DNA of 64,000 nucleotides from the NCBI GenBank assembly GCA_026391775.1, contig JAPLDK010000033.1, positions 19,803 to 83,802 of the forward strand, written 5' to 3'. The position numbers and the translations under genes were made by a program. This stretch comes from Bacteroidota bacterium (GTDB taxonomy: Bacteria > Bacteroidota > Bacteroidia > Bacteroidales > FEN-979). The stretch's first letter is position 1. Every line of letters starts with the position of its first letter. Positions 10,016 to 18,686 of this stretch are shown piece after piece. Under the pieces are notes generated by a model that saw nothing but the letters and a program-made list of their open reading frames with translations, had not been told where the DNA came from and did not search any database.

Positions 10016-11734
10016 TTAATTCCGATTACTCCATTTGATCAGGGCAGCATGATTGTTTGACAACTGTTTTACTCTTTCAATCCATCTTAATTCGTGCATT
10101 GCTTTCTCCCTGAGAAATGGATTTTTTGTCTCAATCATTGAAAAACAGGCATTCACTACCCACCATTTATTATGAATTCCGGCACGTTGCAAGTCTTTCT
10201 GCAACCTTTCAGCTTCAAATACCGGTGTCGCTTCCGGCAGGGTCACAATAACAACCTCGGTTTCCTGAGGATTACGCAATCTCGGTAACAGATTCCGAAC
10301 GGCTTCAGAACTGTCACCCTGGGTTCGCTGTACTTCGCGATGGTAACTTTCCGTTGCATCAAGCAATAACAATGTATGTCCTGTGGGAGCAGTATCAATA
10401 ACGACAATCTCCTGGCCGGCTTTTTCCACAATCCGGGCAAATGCTTTAAAAACAGCTATCTCCTGGGTACATGGGGAGCGTAAATCTTCTTCAATGTATT
10501 CCATATCAGAGGCTGAAATTGCTCCTGCCATTTTAGACCGGACCTCATTTTTATACTCTTCCAATACTTCGGTTTCATCTATTTTGCTGACACTAATTCC
10601 AGAATCAATTGCGTCATCATAGTTTAAATGATTAGCAGGATCTGTTGTTGTTAAATGAACTTTCGAACCTCTTTTGGCTAAACCTATTGCTATTTTAGTA
10701 GCTAAGGTAGTTTTCCCAACACCTCCTTTACCCATAACAAATACAACCCTTTTACCTGTATGGTAAAGGTCATCAATGAGATCTTCTGCCGTCAATTCAT
10801 TAGTTAATAGTCTATAACCAGAATCCTTGTCAGTAAGCACATCCTCATACAGCATCCTTCGTATATTACCGATATTTGAAAGATTATATGAACGCATAGG
10901 CACTGTAAATAAAGGGTACTTTCTCAGAGAATCAGGAATTTGTAATAAAGCCTCCTGTTGATTTTCATGAAGTTGTTTTGAAACCATATCCGATTCATCC
11001 ACATCCTGGAGGATGGCGTTGATAACAAGAATCTGGTTTTTAATTCCCAATTCCCGGAGCTCAGAAGATGAACGTGCTGCCTCCAGGAGCGGAGATATCT
11101 CAGGCCTGCTGACCAATATCAAATTTGTTTCCTTCTCATTAGCTAAAGTCTGAACCGCTTGTTTATAAATTTCCTTTCTTTGCTCGAGCCCCGACAGCTG
11201 ACCTAAACAGGAAGCTCCATGTGTACTTTCACTTATAAATGTACTCCAGGCCGATGGCAATTGTAACATTCTTAATGCATGACCGGTTGGAGCTGTATCG
11301 AAAATAATATGGTCATATTGATCATGCTTTACGGGGTCGGTTATAAAGTCAGAAAATTCGTTGAAGGCTGCGATCTCAACGGTACATGAACCCGATAATT
11401 GCTCTTCCATGTTTTGAATGACACTTATTGGAAGTTTTCCGCGGAATGGGCCTACAACGCTTTCTTTATATACAGCGGCAGCCTCTTCCGGATCAAGATT
11501 AACAACAGTCAATCCGGGAACTTCCAGAATTTGCACACCTTCACCATTTAGTGGTTGGTTGAATACGTCTTGCAGGTTCGATGCAGGATCAGTGCTGATG
11601 AGTAATATCTTTTTCCCTGAATCGGCCAAACCAATTGCCGTTGAACAGGCAAGCGAAGTCTTGCCAACTCCACCTTTCCCGGTAAAGAACAAATATTTTG
11701 TTACTGCTGTTTCAGATACGTTAAATGGTTTCAT
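10016..11734 (-). CDS. arsA: Arsenical pump-driving ATPase ArsA (two-domain)
   Basis: The 572-residue protein consists of two homologous ATPase halves. The first P-loop is FTGKGGVGKTS (about 18-27) and the second VMGKGGVGKTT (about 335). Each half has its own DTAPTGH signature, as in classical ArsA. It energises arsenite export by the permease and accepts As(III) from ArsD, whose gene lies 14 bp upstream. Both nucleotide sites look intact. Metal-site cysteines were not mapped one by one. Confidence 0.93.
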   Translation of the reverse strand: MKPFNVSETAVTKYLFFTGKGGVGKTSLACSTAIGLADSGKKILLISTDPASNLQDVFNQPLNGEGVQILEVPGLTVVNLDPEEAAAVYKESVVGPFRGKLPISVIQNMEEQLSGSCTVEIAAFNEFSDFITDPVKHDQYDHIIFDTAPTGHALRMLQLPSAWSTFISESTHGASCLGQLSGLEQRKEIYKQAVQTLANEKETNLILVSRPEISPLLEAARSSSELRELGIKNQILVINAILQDVDESDMVSKQLHENQQEALLQIPDSLRKYPLFTVPMRSYNLSNIGNIRRMLYEDVLTDKDSGYRLLTNELTAEDLIDDLYHTGKRVVFVMGKGGVGKTTLATKIAIGLAKRGSKVHLTTTDPANHLNYDDAIDSGISVSKIDETEVLEEYKNEVRSKMAGAISASDMEYIEEDLRSPCTQEIAVFKAFARIVEKAGQEIVVIDTAPTGHTLLLLDATESYHREVQRTQGDSSEAVRNLLPRLRNPQETEVVIVTLPEATPVFEAERLQKDLQRAGIHNKWWVVNACFSMIETKNPFLREKAMHELRWIERVKQLSNNHAALIKWSNRN

Positions 11735-11748
11735 TTTCTTCCCGGATT

Positions 11749-12078
11749 TCAGGATACCTGAGGAATGAATTCAAGATTAACCCCTGTCCATTCGGTGAGC
11801 TGTTCATTGGTAGGATACTTTTTGGCAACTTCCAGTTTGCCATCCACAAGCGTTATCGGAAGGGCATCGGCACCATTCTCCTGTAGAAATTTGTTCACTA
11901 CTGAGTTATCGACATAAAGCTGAGGTACATCCCGTAAATTATGACGCATAATCTCCACATCTTTACGTTTAAGCGCTTCAACTGCCGCTGCAATTCTCAT
12001 TAAATCAGGATTAATATTGGGGCCGCATAATCCCGTAGGACAACACAGAGCCGGGTCAAAAATTTCGATCTTCTTCAT
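11749..12078 (-). CDS. arsD: Arsenite metallochaperone ArsD
   Basis: The 109-residue protein has the vicinal CC at 12-13 and C18 (LCCPTGLC), the As(III)-binding triad known for ArsD. It hands As(III) to ArsA and was originally described as a weak repressor. It is followed by arsA and preceded by a second ArsR-type operator, so the arsDAC-acr3 part may also be transcribed from an internal promoter. Confidence 0.94.
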   Translation of the reverse strand: MKKIEIFDPALCCPTGLCGPNINPDLMRIAAAVEALKRKDVEIMRHNLRDVPQLYVDNSVVNKFLQENGADALPITLVDGKLEVAKKYPTNEQLTEWTGVNLEFIPQVS

Positions 12079-12104
12079 GATCTGTTTTTGTTTATGATTC
12101 GTTA

Positions 12105-12120
12105 TTCGTAGAAAAACGAA
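12105..12120. promoter_or_regulatory. Candidate ArsR operator upstream of arsD
   Basis: TTCGT-AGAAAA-ACGAA is a perfect 5-bp inverted repeat with a 6-bp spacer. It differs from the site in front of arsR only in one spacer base. It lies 27 bp upstream of the arsD start. Confidence 0.6.
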
Positions 12121-12157
12121 GTATTAAGATAAAAAATTCATTTTATGATATTCATGG

Positions 12158-12856
12158 TCATAAAAAGAAAATGAGGATGTAATAGATCCCAACCAGAATA
12201 AATAAGACCGCTACCACCCTGCGAAACCAGAGTTCAAACACTTTGATCCGGTTGTAAAGCTTCCCAACATTTCCCACGGCATAAGCCAGGAGCCAGGCAA
12301 AAATGATCACAGGCAAGCCGGTGGCAAACGCAAAAACCACGGGGAGGTACAAACCTGTCGGACTGGCTATTGTAATAGGGATCAGCATGGCGAAATAAAG
12401 GACCCCGCTGTATGGGCAGAAGGCCATTGCAAAGATAATTCCTAGTATCAGTGTACCCCGGTAGCTTCGCTTGCTGTGCTCGCCCATCTTTTCAGCCAGC
12501 CCGGAAAAACCGGGGAACCTGATCTTAATAACGTCCAGCATGAAAAGCCCGATCAGTATAAGCAGGGGGCCCAGCAGCTTTTCGCCCCAGCCCTGGAACA
12601 GCAGGCTGACTTTCATCTTGCTGGCACCGAAATAAAGTATCACTCCCAGCCCGGTGTACGAAATCGCCCTTCCCAGCGTATATACAAGTCCTTTAATAAA
12701 TACTCGCCGCCGGTTCTCAATATCCCGGCTGATAAACCCTATGGCTGAAATATTAGTGGCCAGCGGACAGGGGCTGATGGCAGTCATCAAACCCAGGATA
12801 AAGGCCGTGAGCGTAGCATACTGTGAATTCTCTAAAATCGCCTGAAGATATTGCAT
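12158..12856 (-). CDS. arsG: ArsG-family efflux permease (DsbD/TauE-like fold)
   Basis: The 232-residue protein of about six helices carries two membrane-embedded CP motifs (SPCPLATN and AFCPYSG) typical of the DsbD/CcdA-like permeases assigned to ArsG. In Bacteroides, ArsG has been linked to export of aromatic aminoarsenicals made by ArsEF. Here it directly follows arsE and arsF, 24 bp after arsF, which supports that assignment over a generic cytochrome c biogenesis protein. The substrate is inferred from family and context. Confidence 0.84.
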   Translation of the reverse strand: MQYLQAILENSQYATLTAFILGLMTAISPCPLATNISAIGFISRDIENRRRVFIKGLVYTLGRAISYTGLGVILYFGASKMKVSLLFQGWGEKLLGPLLILIGLFMLDVIKIRFPGFSGLAEKMGEHSKRSYRGTLILGIIFAMAFCPYSGVLYFAMLIPITIASPTGLYLPVVFAFATGLPVIIFAWLLAYAVGNVGKLYNRIKVFELWFRRVVAVLFILVGIYYILIFFL

Positions 12857-12880
12857 AATTTTCGCTATCTCGCTATTTCG

Positions 12881-13276
12881 CTATTTAATCAGGCTGTCTA
12901 CTGCCTTTTTGATCTCAGCTGTAAGCTTTTCCTGACTATCATTGGCATACAGGAATCCCTTATCGGTAAGGTTGATTTTCTTGTCGCCGCAGATCACGAT
13001 CAGGGTCTGGCCGTCAATACTGTATTTTTTACCCAGGGCCTCCCCTGATTTCTCGTCAAGATTAACACTCTGAAAACTTATCTCTCCCTTCTTCAGCTTC
13101 TCGGGATACAGCGTCTCCACTGATTTTTTAGACACATTCTCCACATTCTGGCAGGTAGTGCATCTCCTTGTAAAATGAAAATAATACACTTCAATTTTTC
13201 CGCCGGCAGGTGGATTTATGGCAAACATAGCTGTACAGCTTAGGATTGCCAGGAACAACAAAAGACTTTTATTCAT
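12881..13276 (-). CDS. arsF: ArsF-like redox subunit (nitrophenyl arsenical reduction)
   Basis: The 131-residue protein starts with a signal peptide or membrane anchor (LLLFLAILSCTAMFA) and then has a short thioredoxin-like domain with a CTTC motif (HFTRRCTTCQNVEN). This matches the small partner encoded between ArsE and ArsG in Bacteroidota arsenic operons. ArsEF is reported to reduce nitro-substituted phenylarsenates. Position (11 bp after arsE, 24 bp before arsG) and the Cys pair support the call. Enzymatic activity cannot be judged from sequence alone. Confidence 0.76.
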   Translation of the reverse strand: MNKSLLLFLAILSCTAMFAINPPAGGKIEVYYFHFTRRCTTCQNVENVSKKSVETLYPEKLKKGEISFQSVNLDEKSGEALGKKYSIDGQTLIVICGDKKINLTDKGFLYANDSQEKLTAEIKKAVDSLIK

Positions 13277-13286
13277 GGTAATGGGT

Positions 13287-13520
13287 TTAAGCGGTTAATA
13301 TTTTTTTGATTTCGTCTGCGGATGGCACCCGCCCTTTGACAACCACCTTTTCGTCAACGACAAGGGCCGGAGTTGACATGACCCCGTATTTCATGATCTC
13401 CAGGATGTCTTCAACCTTTGTGATGCTGGCGTTGATTCCGTTTTTTTCCACGACTTCGCGTGTGATTTTGTCGAGGGACTTGCACTTAGCACATCCCGTA
13501 CCCAGGATCTTTATTTCCAT
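13287..13520 (-). CDS. arsE: ArsE, small thioredoxin-like protein
   Basis: The tracked frame begins at 13565, but the internal ATG at 13520 gives the family start MEIKILGTGCAKC and avoids overlap with arsR. The 77-residue product is a TM0996/MTH895-type mini-thioredoxin with a CAKC redox motif and the cis-Pro region STPALVVDE. In arsEFG operons it acts with ArsF as a nitroreductase for aromatic arsenicals. It lies 10 bp downstream of arsR and is presumably ArsR-controlled. Confidence 0.82.
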   Translation of the reverse strand: MEIKILGTGCAKCKSLDKITREVVEKNGINASITKVEDILEIMKYGVMSTPALVVDEKVVVKGRVPSADEIKKILTA

Positions 13521-13530
13521 TATATCAGTT

Positions 13531-13863
13531 TTAACATGTATCTCCTGAAAATACCTTACGCTCATAAAACCTGTGAAACAGCTCCCCGGCTTCTTCCCAG
13601 TTCTTTTGGTTGATGCAGTATTTTATATAGGGCGGATTGATCTCTCCCTGGATCAGGCCGGCCTTTTTCAACTCCTTCAAATGTTCCGACAAGGTGGAGC
13701 GTGCAATAGGAAGCTCCTCTGCCATGTCCCCGCTGTAACAGCATTTCCCGATGCTCCCGGCAAGAAAATCAAGTATGAATATCCTTACCGGATGCGCCAT
13801 TGCTTTTGAATACAGCGCCATCTTTTCCTGGGACTCAGTCGCAAACTTCTTTTTTGATGTCAT
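13531..13863 (-). CDS. arsR: ArsR-family arsenic-responsive repressor
   Basis: The 110-residue winged-helix protein has the DNA-recognition region IARSTLSEHLKELKKAGLI. Candidate As(III) ligands are C41/C42 (GKCCYSGD), C83 and the C-terminal C110. The CC pair lies just before the recognition helix rather than in the classical ELCVCDL box, so the As site differs from E. coli ArsR. It is the first gene of the operon and sits behind a palindromic operator overlapping its promoter region, consistent with autoregulation. Confidence 0.93.
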   Translation of the reverse strand: MTSKKKFATESQEKMALYSKAMAHPVRIFILDFLAGSIGKCCYSGDMAEELPIARSTLSEHLKELKKAGLIQGEINPPYIKYCINQKNWEEAGELFHRFYERKVFSGDTC

Positions 13864-13875
13864 TGCATTTAGTAT

Positions 13876-13891
13876 TTCGTAGAATAACGAA
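13876..13891. promoter_or_regulatory. Candidate ArsR operator upstream of arsR
   Basis: TTCGT-AGAATA-ACGAA is an inverted repeat with the same arms and 6-bp spacer as the arsD site. It is placed immediately downstream of the -7 element of the predicted arsR promoter, where bound repressor would block transcription. Confidence 0.65.
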
Positions 13892-13892
13892 A

Positions 13893-13923
13893 CGAAATTA
13901 CGGATTTTTTAGAATCTCATCAA
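13893..13923 (-). promoter_or_regulatory. Predicted arsR promoter
   Basis: On the minus strand TTG (13921-13923), a 20-bp spacer and TAATTTCG (13893-13900) match the Bacteroidota -33/-7 pattern with one mismatch in the -7 box. Confidence 0.5.
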
Positions 13924-13993
13924 GGAAATGCCAAAAAAATCATGAATATTCAGTCTGGATAACTGATTTATAAAACTGGATGAACCCTCCTGG

Positions 13994-14488
13994 TTATACG
14001 TATCGGTATTGATTACCGCACGATTCCAGCGATTCAACCAGTTCGGCCATTAATGCAAGAAGCCTTTTTGATTTTGCCTTGCCCAGGCGTTTTTCAAATT
14101 CGGCCGTCATCTGTTTGTTTGCTTCCCATATTTTCATCAGCGCATCCGCTCCTTTGTCGGTAAGTGAAATAATGTTGCAGCGGCTGTCCTGCTCGTTGTG
14201 AGCAATGGTGATTAGTTCATGTTTCAGCATTTCCTGTACAAGCTTGCTCATGGCCTGCTTTGAGACTTTTGCCCGTCGTGCCATCCCGCTGTTTGAAACC
14301 CCTTCAAGCCCTATCGTGAACAACAGGTGGATATGGCTTGGCCCCATATGCTGCAATCCCAGCCTGGGCAAAAGCCCGTCGTCCCATACCACGAGGTAAC
14401 GGTATAAGAAATAAATTTGTCGTCCGAAACTTTCTTCTTTGGAAGGCATTTTTGCGACTACTTTTTTTCTGACTGATTTTGAGAGCAT
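13994..14488 (-). CDS. MarR-family transcriptional regulator
   Basis: The 164-residue winged-helix protein has MarR features: GMARRAKVSKQAMSKLVQEM as recognition helix, the wing AHNEQDSRCNIISLTDKG, and helical dimerisation ends. It is divergent from an EmrAB-TolC type efflux operon with a 90-bp shared intergenic region containing two operator-like sites, so it most likely represses that pump and itself. An alternative start is M14 (14449), giving MPSKEESF. The inducing ligand is unknown. Confidence 0.88.
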   Translation of the reverse strand: MLSKSVRKKVVAKMPSKEESFGRQIYFLYRYLVVWDDGLLPRLGLQHMGPSHIHLLFTIGLEGVSNSGMARRAKVSKQAMSKLVQEMLKHELITIAHNEQDSRCNIISLTDKGADALMKIWEANKQMTAEFEKRLGKAKSKRLLALMAELVESLESCGNQYRYV

Positions 14489-14511
14489 TGAAAAATAATA
14501 TAAAAATTTTA

Positions 14512-14549
14512 GTCAACCTGATTGTCTATATTTCGTCAACTTAGTTTAC
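14512..14549. promoter_or_regulatory. Two MarR-type operator sites flanking a -7-like element
   Basis: GTCAAC-CTG-ATTGTC (14512-14526) and GTCAAC-TTA-GTTTAC (14535-14549) are imperfect palindromes with the same half-site and 3-bp centre, 23 bp apart. Between them lies TATATTTC (14527-14534), one base from the TAnnTTTG box reading toward the efflux genes. Confidence 0.5.
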
Positions 14550-14577
14550 TTTTACAAAAATATAAAAAACTATTTAC

Positions 14578-15627
14578 ATGGACACTGAATCCAAAAAAGA
14601 ACAGAAAGCAGGAAAAAAAATATTGCCCCGGATTATTATAGGCACCGTTGTTCTCATCGGCCTGATCTATCTTTCAAAAGAGGTCTGGTTTGCCATTCAT
14701 CACGAAGAAACCGACAATGCACAGGTTGAGATGAGGCTTGTACCCATCCTGTCCAGGGTTTCCGGTTATGTGGATAAGATCTATGTGGACGACTATATGA
14801 ATGTCACCAAAGGGCAGTTGCTGATGCTTGTTGACTCCACAGAGCTGGAGCTGCAGCTGCAGGAAATGCAGGCCGATTTTAACCAGTCCCTGAGTGATAT
14901 CGAGAATGCAAAAGCATCGCTTACAAATGCGGATGCATCGCTTGCTTCCGCCAGGGCAAACCTTGAGGTGCTCAGGACAAGGCAGACCAAAGCAACGAAC
15001 GACCTGAACCGGGATAAAAAACTGTTCGAAGGCAATGCCATCACCAAACGGCAGATAGACGACACCCAGTCAAACTCAGATGTTATCACCAAGCAACTGG
15101 AGTCAAGCCAGATGGATATTAAGGTCGCTGAAACGCGTATGGAAGTCCAGAGGTCTCTTGTTGGCAAGGCGCAAGCCCAGGCCGATATTAAAAAAGCACG
15201 CATTGACCAGCAAAAGCTGAAACTTTCCTATTGCCGCATTTATGCCATTGCCGACGGAAAACTCGGTAAGAGGAATATCGACCAGGGGCAGTTCATCCAG
15301 GCGGGCACACCCCTCTTTACCATTGTAAACAATCAGAGTCAATGGGTGGTGGCCAATTTCAAGGAAAACCAGGTAAGGAACATCCATGTAGGGCAGATCG
15401 TAAAAATCAAAATCGACGGTTATCCTAAACTAAACGTCCAGGGAAAAGTAGTCTCCCTTTCGGAAGCAACCGGGGCCAGGTTTTCACTTCTCCCACCCGA
15501 CAATGCCACAGGGAATTTTGTGAAAGTGACTCAGCGCATCCCTGTTCGCATTGAGATCATTGATGCGGAAAAATACAAAGATGTGCTCAGGGCCGGGATG
15601 AGCGTGGTTGTTTCTGTTCCTATCTGA
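14578..15627 (+). CDS. emrA: EmrA/HlyD-type membrane fusion protein
   Basis: The 349-residue protein has a short cytoplasmic tail and one membrane helix (RIIIGTVVLIGLIYL). The split biotinyl-lipoyl domain begins at TDNAQVEMRLVPILSRVSGYV, followed by a long alpha-helical hairpin (about 80-220) and the beta-barrel region (WVVANFKENQVRNI). It bridges the inner-membrane transporter to the TolC-like channel. It lies 8 bp upstream of the EmrB-like gene and is presumably repressed by the divergent MarR protein. Confidence 0.92.
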   Translation: MDTESKKEQKAGKKILPRIIIGTVVLIGLIYLSKEVWFAIHHEETDNAQVEMRLVPILSRVSGYVDKIYVDDYMNVTKGQLLMLVDSTELELQLQEMQADFNQSLSDIENAKASLTNADASLASARANLEVLRTRQTKATNDLNRDKKLFEGNAITKRQIDDTQSNSDVITKQLESSQMDIKVAETRMEVQRSLVGKAQAQADIKKARIDQQKLKLSYCRIYAIADGKLGKRNIDQGQFIQAGTPLFTIVNNQSQWVVANFKENQVRNIHVGQIVKIKIDGYPKLNVQGKVVSLSEATGARFSLLPPDNATGNFVKVTQRIPVRIEIIDAEKYKDVLRAGMSVVVSVPI

Positions 15628-15635
15628 TCGCGCCG

Positions 15636-17198
15636 ATGCAATCCCTCACCAGAATAGCGAAGATCATCATCGCACTTACCACCATCTCCGCGGCCATTAT
15701 GGAGCTGATCGACACTTCCATTGTGAATGTCGCTCTGAACCAGATGGCCGGAAACCTTGGCGCCTCCATCGAGGACATTGCCTGGGTGATCACGTCTTAT
15801 GCGATCGCCAATGTGATCATAATCCCGATGACCGGTTTTCTTGCGGCCTATTTCGGCAGGCGCCGCTATTATATGGCATCGATAGTCATTTTTACCATCG
15901 CTTCTGTTTTCTGCGGAATGTCAACCTCGCTATGGCAGATCGTTCTGTGGAGGTTTGTACAGGGCCTTGGCGGAGGCGGGCTTCTTTCAACGTCCCAGTC
16001 CATTCTTTTCGAGACCTTCCCCGGTAAACAAAGGGGACTTGCCGCTGCCTTGTTCGGCATGGGTATTGTGCTCGGTCCTACACTCGGCCCTACCGTTGGA
16101 GGCTTGATCATCGACAGTTATTCATGGCCGCTGATTTTCTACATCAATGTGCCTTTCGGAATTATCGCAAGTATCCTCACCTACCGCTTTCTCCCCAGGG
16201 GATTCGATATCTCGGTGAAACCAAGGATAGACTGGTCCGGTATTTTCCTGCTTACTATCGGAATCGGCGCCCTGCAATACGTGCTTGAAAGAGGGGAGCA
16301 TGAAGACTGGTACGATTCAAGACTGATCATCTGGCTTACCGTTATTGCAGTAATAAGCCTGGTTACTTTTATATGGTGGGAGCTGAAGCAAAAGGAACCT
16401 GTGGTCAACCTGCGCATATTAAAGGACTGGAACCTGTCCTTAACCACCCTGCTTACCTTCATCGTCGGATTTATTTTGTTTACCTCTGTGTTCGTTTTCC
16501 CGCTGATGTTGCAAAGGGTACTGGGTTATACAGCTTATGAAACAGGGCTTACCCTACTTCCCGCCTCCCTGCTGTCGCTGATCATGATGCCATTCATCGG
16601 TAGGGCCCTTCAGGCAGGTACCCCGCCGAAAGTCTTTGTAACCCTTGGTTTTATTACCTTTATGGGCTTCGGGATCTTAATGTCCCGGGCCGATCTGAAT
16701 GTTTCTTCCGGCTTTTTCGCGCTGCCGCTGATGATCAGGGGCGCCGGGCTGGCCTGCCTTATGGTGCCTTTGAATGCTATGGCTGTCGCCGGATTACAGC
16801 CCCGGGACATCCCACAGGGGGTGGCTTTGAATAATATGATGCGTCAGCTTGGCGGTTCTTTCGGAATTGCCATCATCAACAATTATATAGCGCATAGGGT
16901 GGCGGTTCACCGCATCGACCTCATCAGCAATATTTATAACGGCGGACAACAGTTTACCGAACGTTACAACCAGATTTATCAGGGTTTACAAGCAAAACTC
17001 CCGTTTGCGGCCAACCTGCAGCAGCAAACCTACCAGGTGATTGAAGGTTCTGTTATGAAGCAAACCTTTATGCTGAGCTATCTCGACGCATTCCTGTATG
17101 CAACCCTGTTCATCCTCATTGCCTTTCCCCTGATCCTTTTTACCCGTAATAAACGGATTAGTGGTGAACAGGTGGCGGCGGCGGAAGAAGCGCATTAG
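15636..17198 (+). CDS. emrB: DHA2-family (EmrB-like) drug efflux transporter
   Basis: The 520-residue major facilitator has about 14 helices. It contains the motif region ELIDTSIVNVALNQMAGNLG, the loop GFLAAYFGRRRYY (motif A) and the antiporter motif C region GMGIVLGPTLGPTVGG. It would export amphipathic drugs using the proton gradient through the adaptor encoded upstream and the TolC-like protein downstream. Length and motifs are typical; the substrate is unknown. Confidence 0.93.
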   Translation: MQSLTRIAKIIIALTTISAAIMELIDTSIVNVALNQMAGNLGASIEDIAWVITSYAIANVIIIPMTGFLAAYFGRRRYYMASIVIFTIASVFCGMSTSLWQIVLWRFVQGLGGGGLLSTSQSILFETFPGKQRGLAAALFGMGIVLGPTLGPTVGGLIIDSYSWPLIFYINVPFGIIASILTYRFLPRGFDISVKPRIDWSGIFLLTIGIGALQYVLERGEHEDWYDSRLIIWLTVIAVISLVTFIWWELKQKEPVVNLRILKDWNLSLTTLLTFIVGFILFTSVFVFPLMLQRVLGYTAYETGLTLLPASLLSLIMMPFIGRALQAGTPPKVFVTLGFITFMGFGILMSRADLNVSSGFFALPLMIRGAGLACLMVPLNAMAVAGLQPRDIPQGVALNNMMRQLGGSFGIAIINNYIAHRVAVHRIDLISNIYNGGQQFTERYNQIYQGLQAKLPFAANLQQQTYQVIEGSVMKQTFMLSYLDAFLYATLFILIAFPLILFTRNKRISGEQVAAAEEAH

Positions 17199-17219
17199 AA
17201 TATTGAATATTAACATTGA

Positions 17220-18551
17220 ATGAAGAAGTTTAATCAATTGCATCGTATGAAAATTCTGCTATCAGTAATCGCAATTTTCCTTTTAGGGAATAGTTTAGCG
17301 GCTCAGGAAATCCCGGTACCGTCAATGCTGAAACAACTTGTGGGGCAGTCGTTTCAGAAATACCCTAAGGTGGGTGAGATGAACGACCTGGTAAGGATGA
17401 GCGAAGTGAAAGTAAACCTGGGGAAAGCCGGGTATTGGCCGGTAGCTGGCGCCGATGTATCCTACCGCAGGATGTACCCTACACCTGCGATCCAGATTCC
17501 TGTGGGGCAGGGACAGGTCGAATCATTCAATATACAGCCGGCAAACAATTATAACGCCTCCGTAAGTATTGCCCAGCCGATACTTGATCTGCGGACACCC
17601 GCCACAGTAAACAAGGCAAAAAGCGAGCTTGAAACATCAAAGGATAACCTTAATGGATTTAAAATCCAGCTTGCATACCAGGTTGCCCAGATCTATTATT
17701 CCATCATTTTTCTTAACAAAAGCCTGTTTGTGCAAAATGAACAGATAAATCTCCTTCAATCCACATTGCAACAGATCGACGTAAAGGTGAAAAATGGCGA
17801 TGCGCTTAACTATGACCTGGTTTCAACCCAGGTAAAATATACCAATGCCGAAAATTTTTTTACCGATCTGGTCACCCAGCTCAACAAGCAATATAATTTG
17901 CTTGGGATGCTCACAGGAAGCAATGGTACAGGCTATCTCAGCGATACTGTCGTTAACCAGTCCACATTCAGAATTGCGACCGATTCAATCTTCAGCCTGG
18001 CTTTTCAGAACAATCCTGACATCAGGATTGCAGGGGATAAGATCAACTCGGCCGGTTGGGATATTGTTTCGGCCAACCGGTTGAGAATGCCGCTTCTGAA
18101 CCTGCAGGCCGGGCTGGGTTATAAAAACGGGTTCATGCCCGAAATAGATGCCGTGACCTTCAACTATGCTGTGGGTGTGGGCTTAACTATCCCTATTCTT
18201 TCGGCTTCCCGCCCGGGCCTGCAAAAGAAACTTGCAACAATAAACCTCAATGCATCCAAACTGGCCCTGGAATCCCAGAAAGTAAGCCTGAACAAAGACC
18301 TGTTGAATTCCCTGGAGGACATTCAGAAAAACCGGAAAAAACTTTCCAGCGCCGATACCCTCATCAGCCAGGCCCAGCTGGCTATGGATCTTGCCGCCGA
18401 CCGTTACAAGTACGGCGTTATCACCAACCTTGACCTGCTCACATCCATCACCAATTATAAGGATGCCCAGCTGAGCCGCCTGCAATACGAATACAATCTG
18501 CTTTTGTCCAGGATGGAACTATGCCGCCTGGCCGGGATCAGATGGTGGTAA
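17220..18551 (+). CDS. TolC-family outer membrane efflux protein
   Basis: The 443-residue protein has two outer-membrane-efflux halves rich in coiled-coil segments. A signal peptide is visible if translation starts at M10 (17247, MKILLSVIAIFLLGNSLAAQ), so the tracked 9-residue extension may not be translated. It completes an EmrA-EmrB-TolC style tripartite pump in one operon and is followed by a strong hairpin terminator. Confidence 0.9.
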   Translation: MKKFNQLHRMKILLSVIAIFLLGNSLAAQEIPVPSMLKQLVGQSFQKYPKVGEMNDLVRMSEVKVNLGKAGYWPVAGADVSYRRMYPTPAIQIPVGQGQVESFNIQPANNYNASVSIAQPILDLRTPATVNKAKSELETSKDNLNGFKIQLAYQVAQIYYSIIFLNKSLFVQNEQINLLQSTLQQIDVKVKNGDALNYDLVSTQVKYTNAENFFTDLVTQLNKQYNLLGMLTGSNGTGYLSDTVVNQSTFRIATDSIFSLAFQNNPDIRIAGDKINSAGWDIVSANRLRMPLLNLQAGLGYKNGFMPEIDAVTFNYAVGVGLTIPILSASRPGLQKKLATINLNASKLALESQKVSLNKDLLNSLEDIQKNRKKLSSADTLISQAQLAMDLAADRYKYGVITNLDLLTSITNYKDAQLSRLQYEYNLLLSRMELCRLAGIRWW

Positions 18552-18614
18552 AATAAAAGGGTACTTTAAAAACTAAGATATCCCAGCAATCCTAAAAGTC
18601 CGGATAATTTATTA

Positions 18615-18650
18615 AAAAAGGATGTCTCAAAAATATGGGACATCCTTCTT
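18615..18650 (+). terminator. Rho-independent terminator after the efflux operon
   Basis: AGGATGTC (18619-18626) and GACATCCT (18639-18646) form a perfect 8-bp stem with a 12-nt loop, with flanking A- and T-rich runs. It could act in both directions, also ending the convergent 18687-18998 gene. Confidence 0.72.
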
Positions 18651-18686
18651 AAATAATAGGAATTATTACGCTTGTTTCAGACCGGT

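Noticed and set aside
14793-15203. 136-residue minus-strand ORF opposite emrA
   Set aside because: Antisense of the alpha-helical hairpin; low-complexity Ser/Ala composition.
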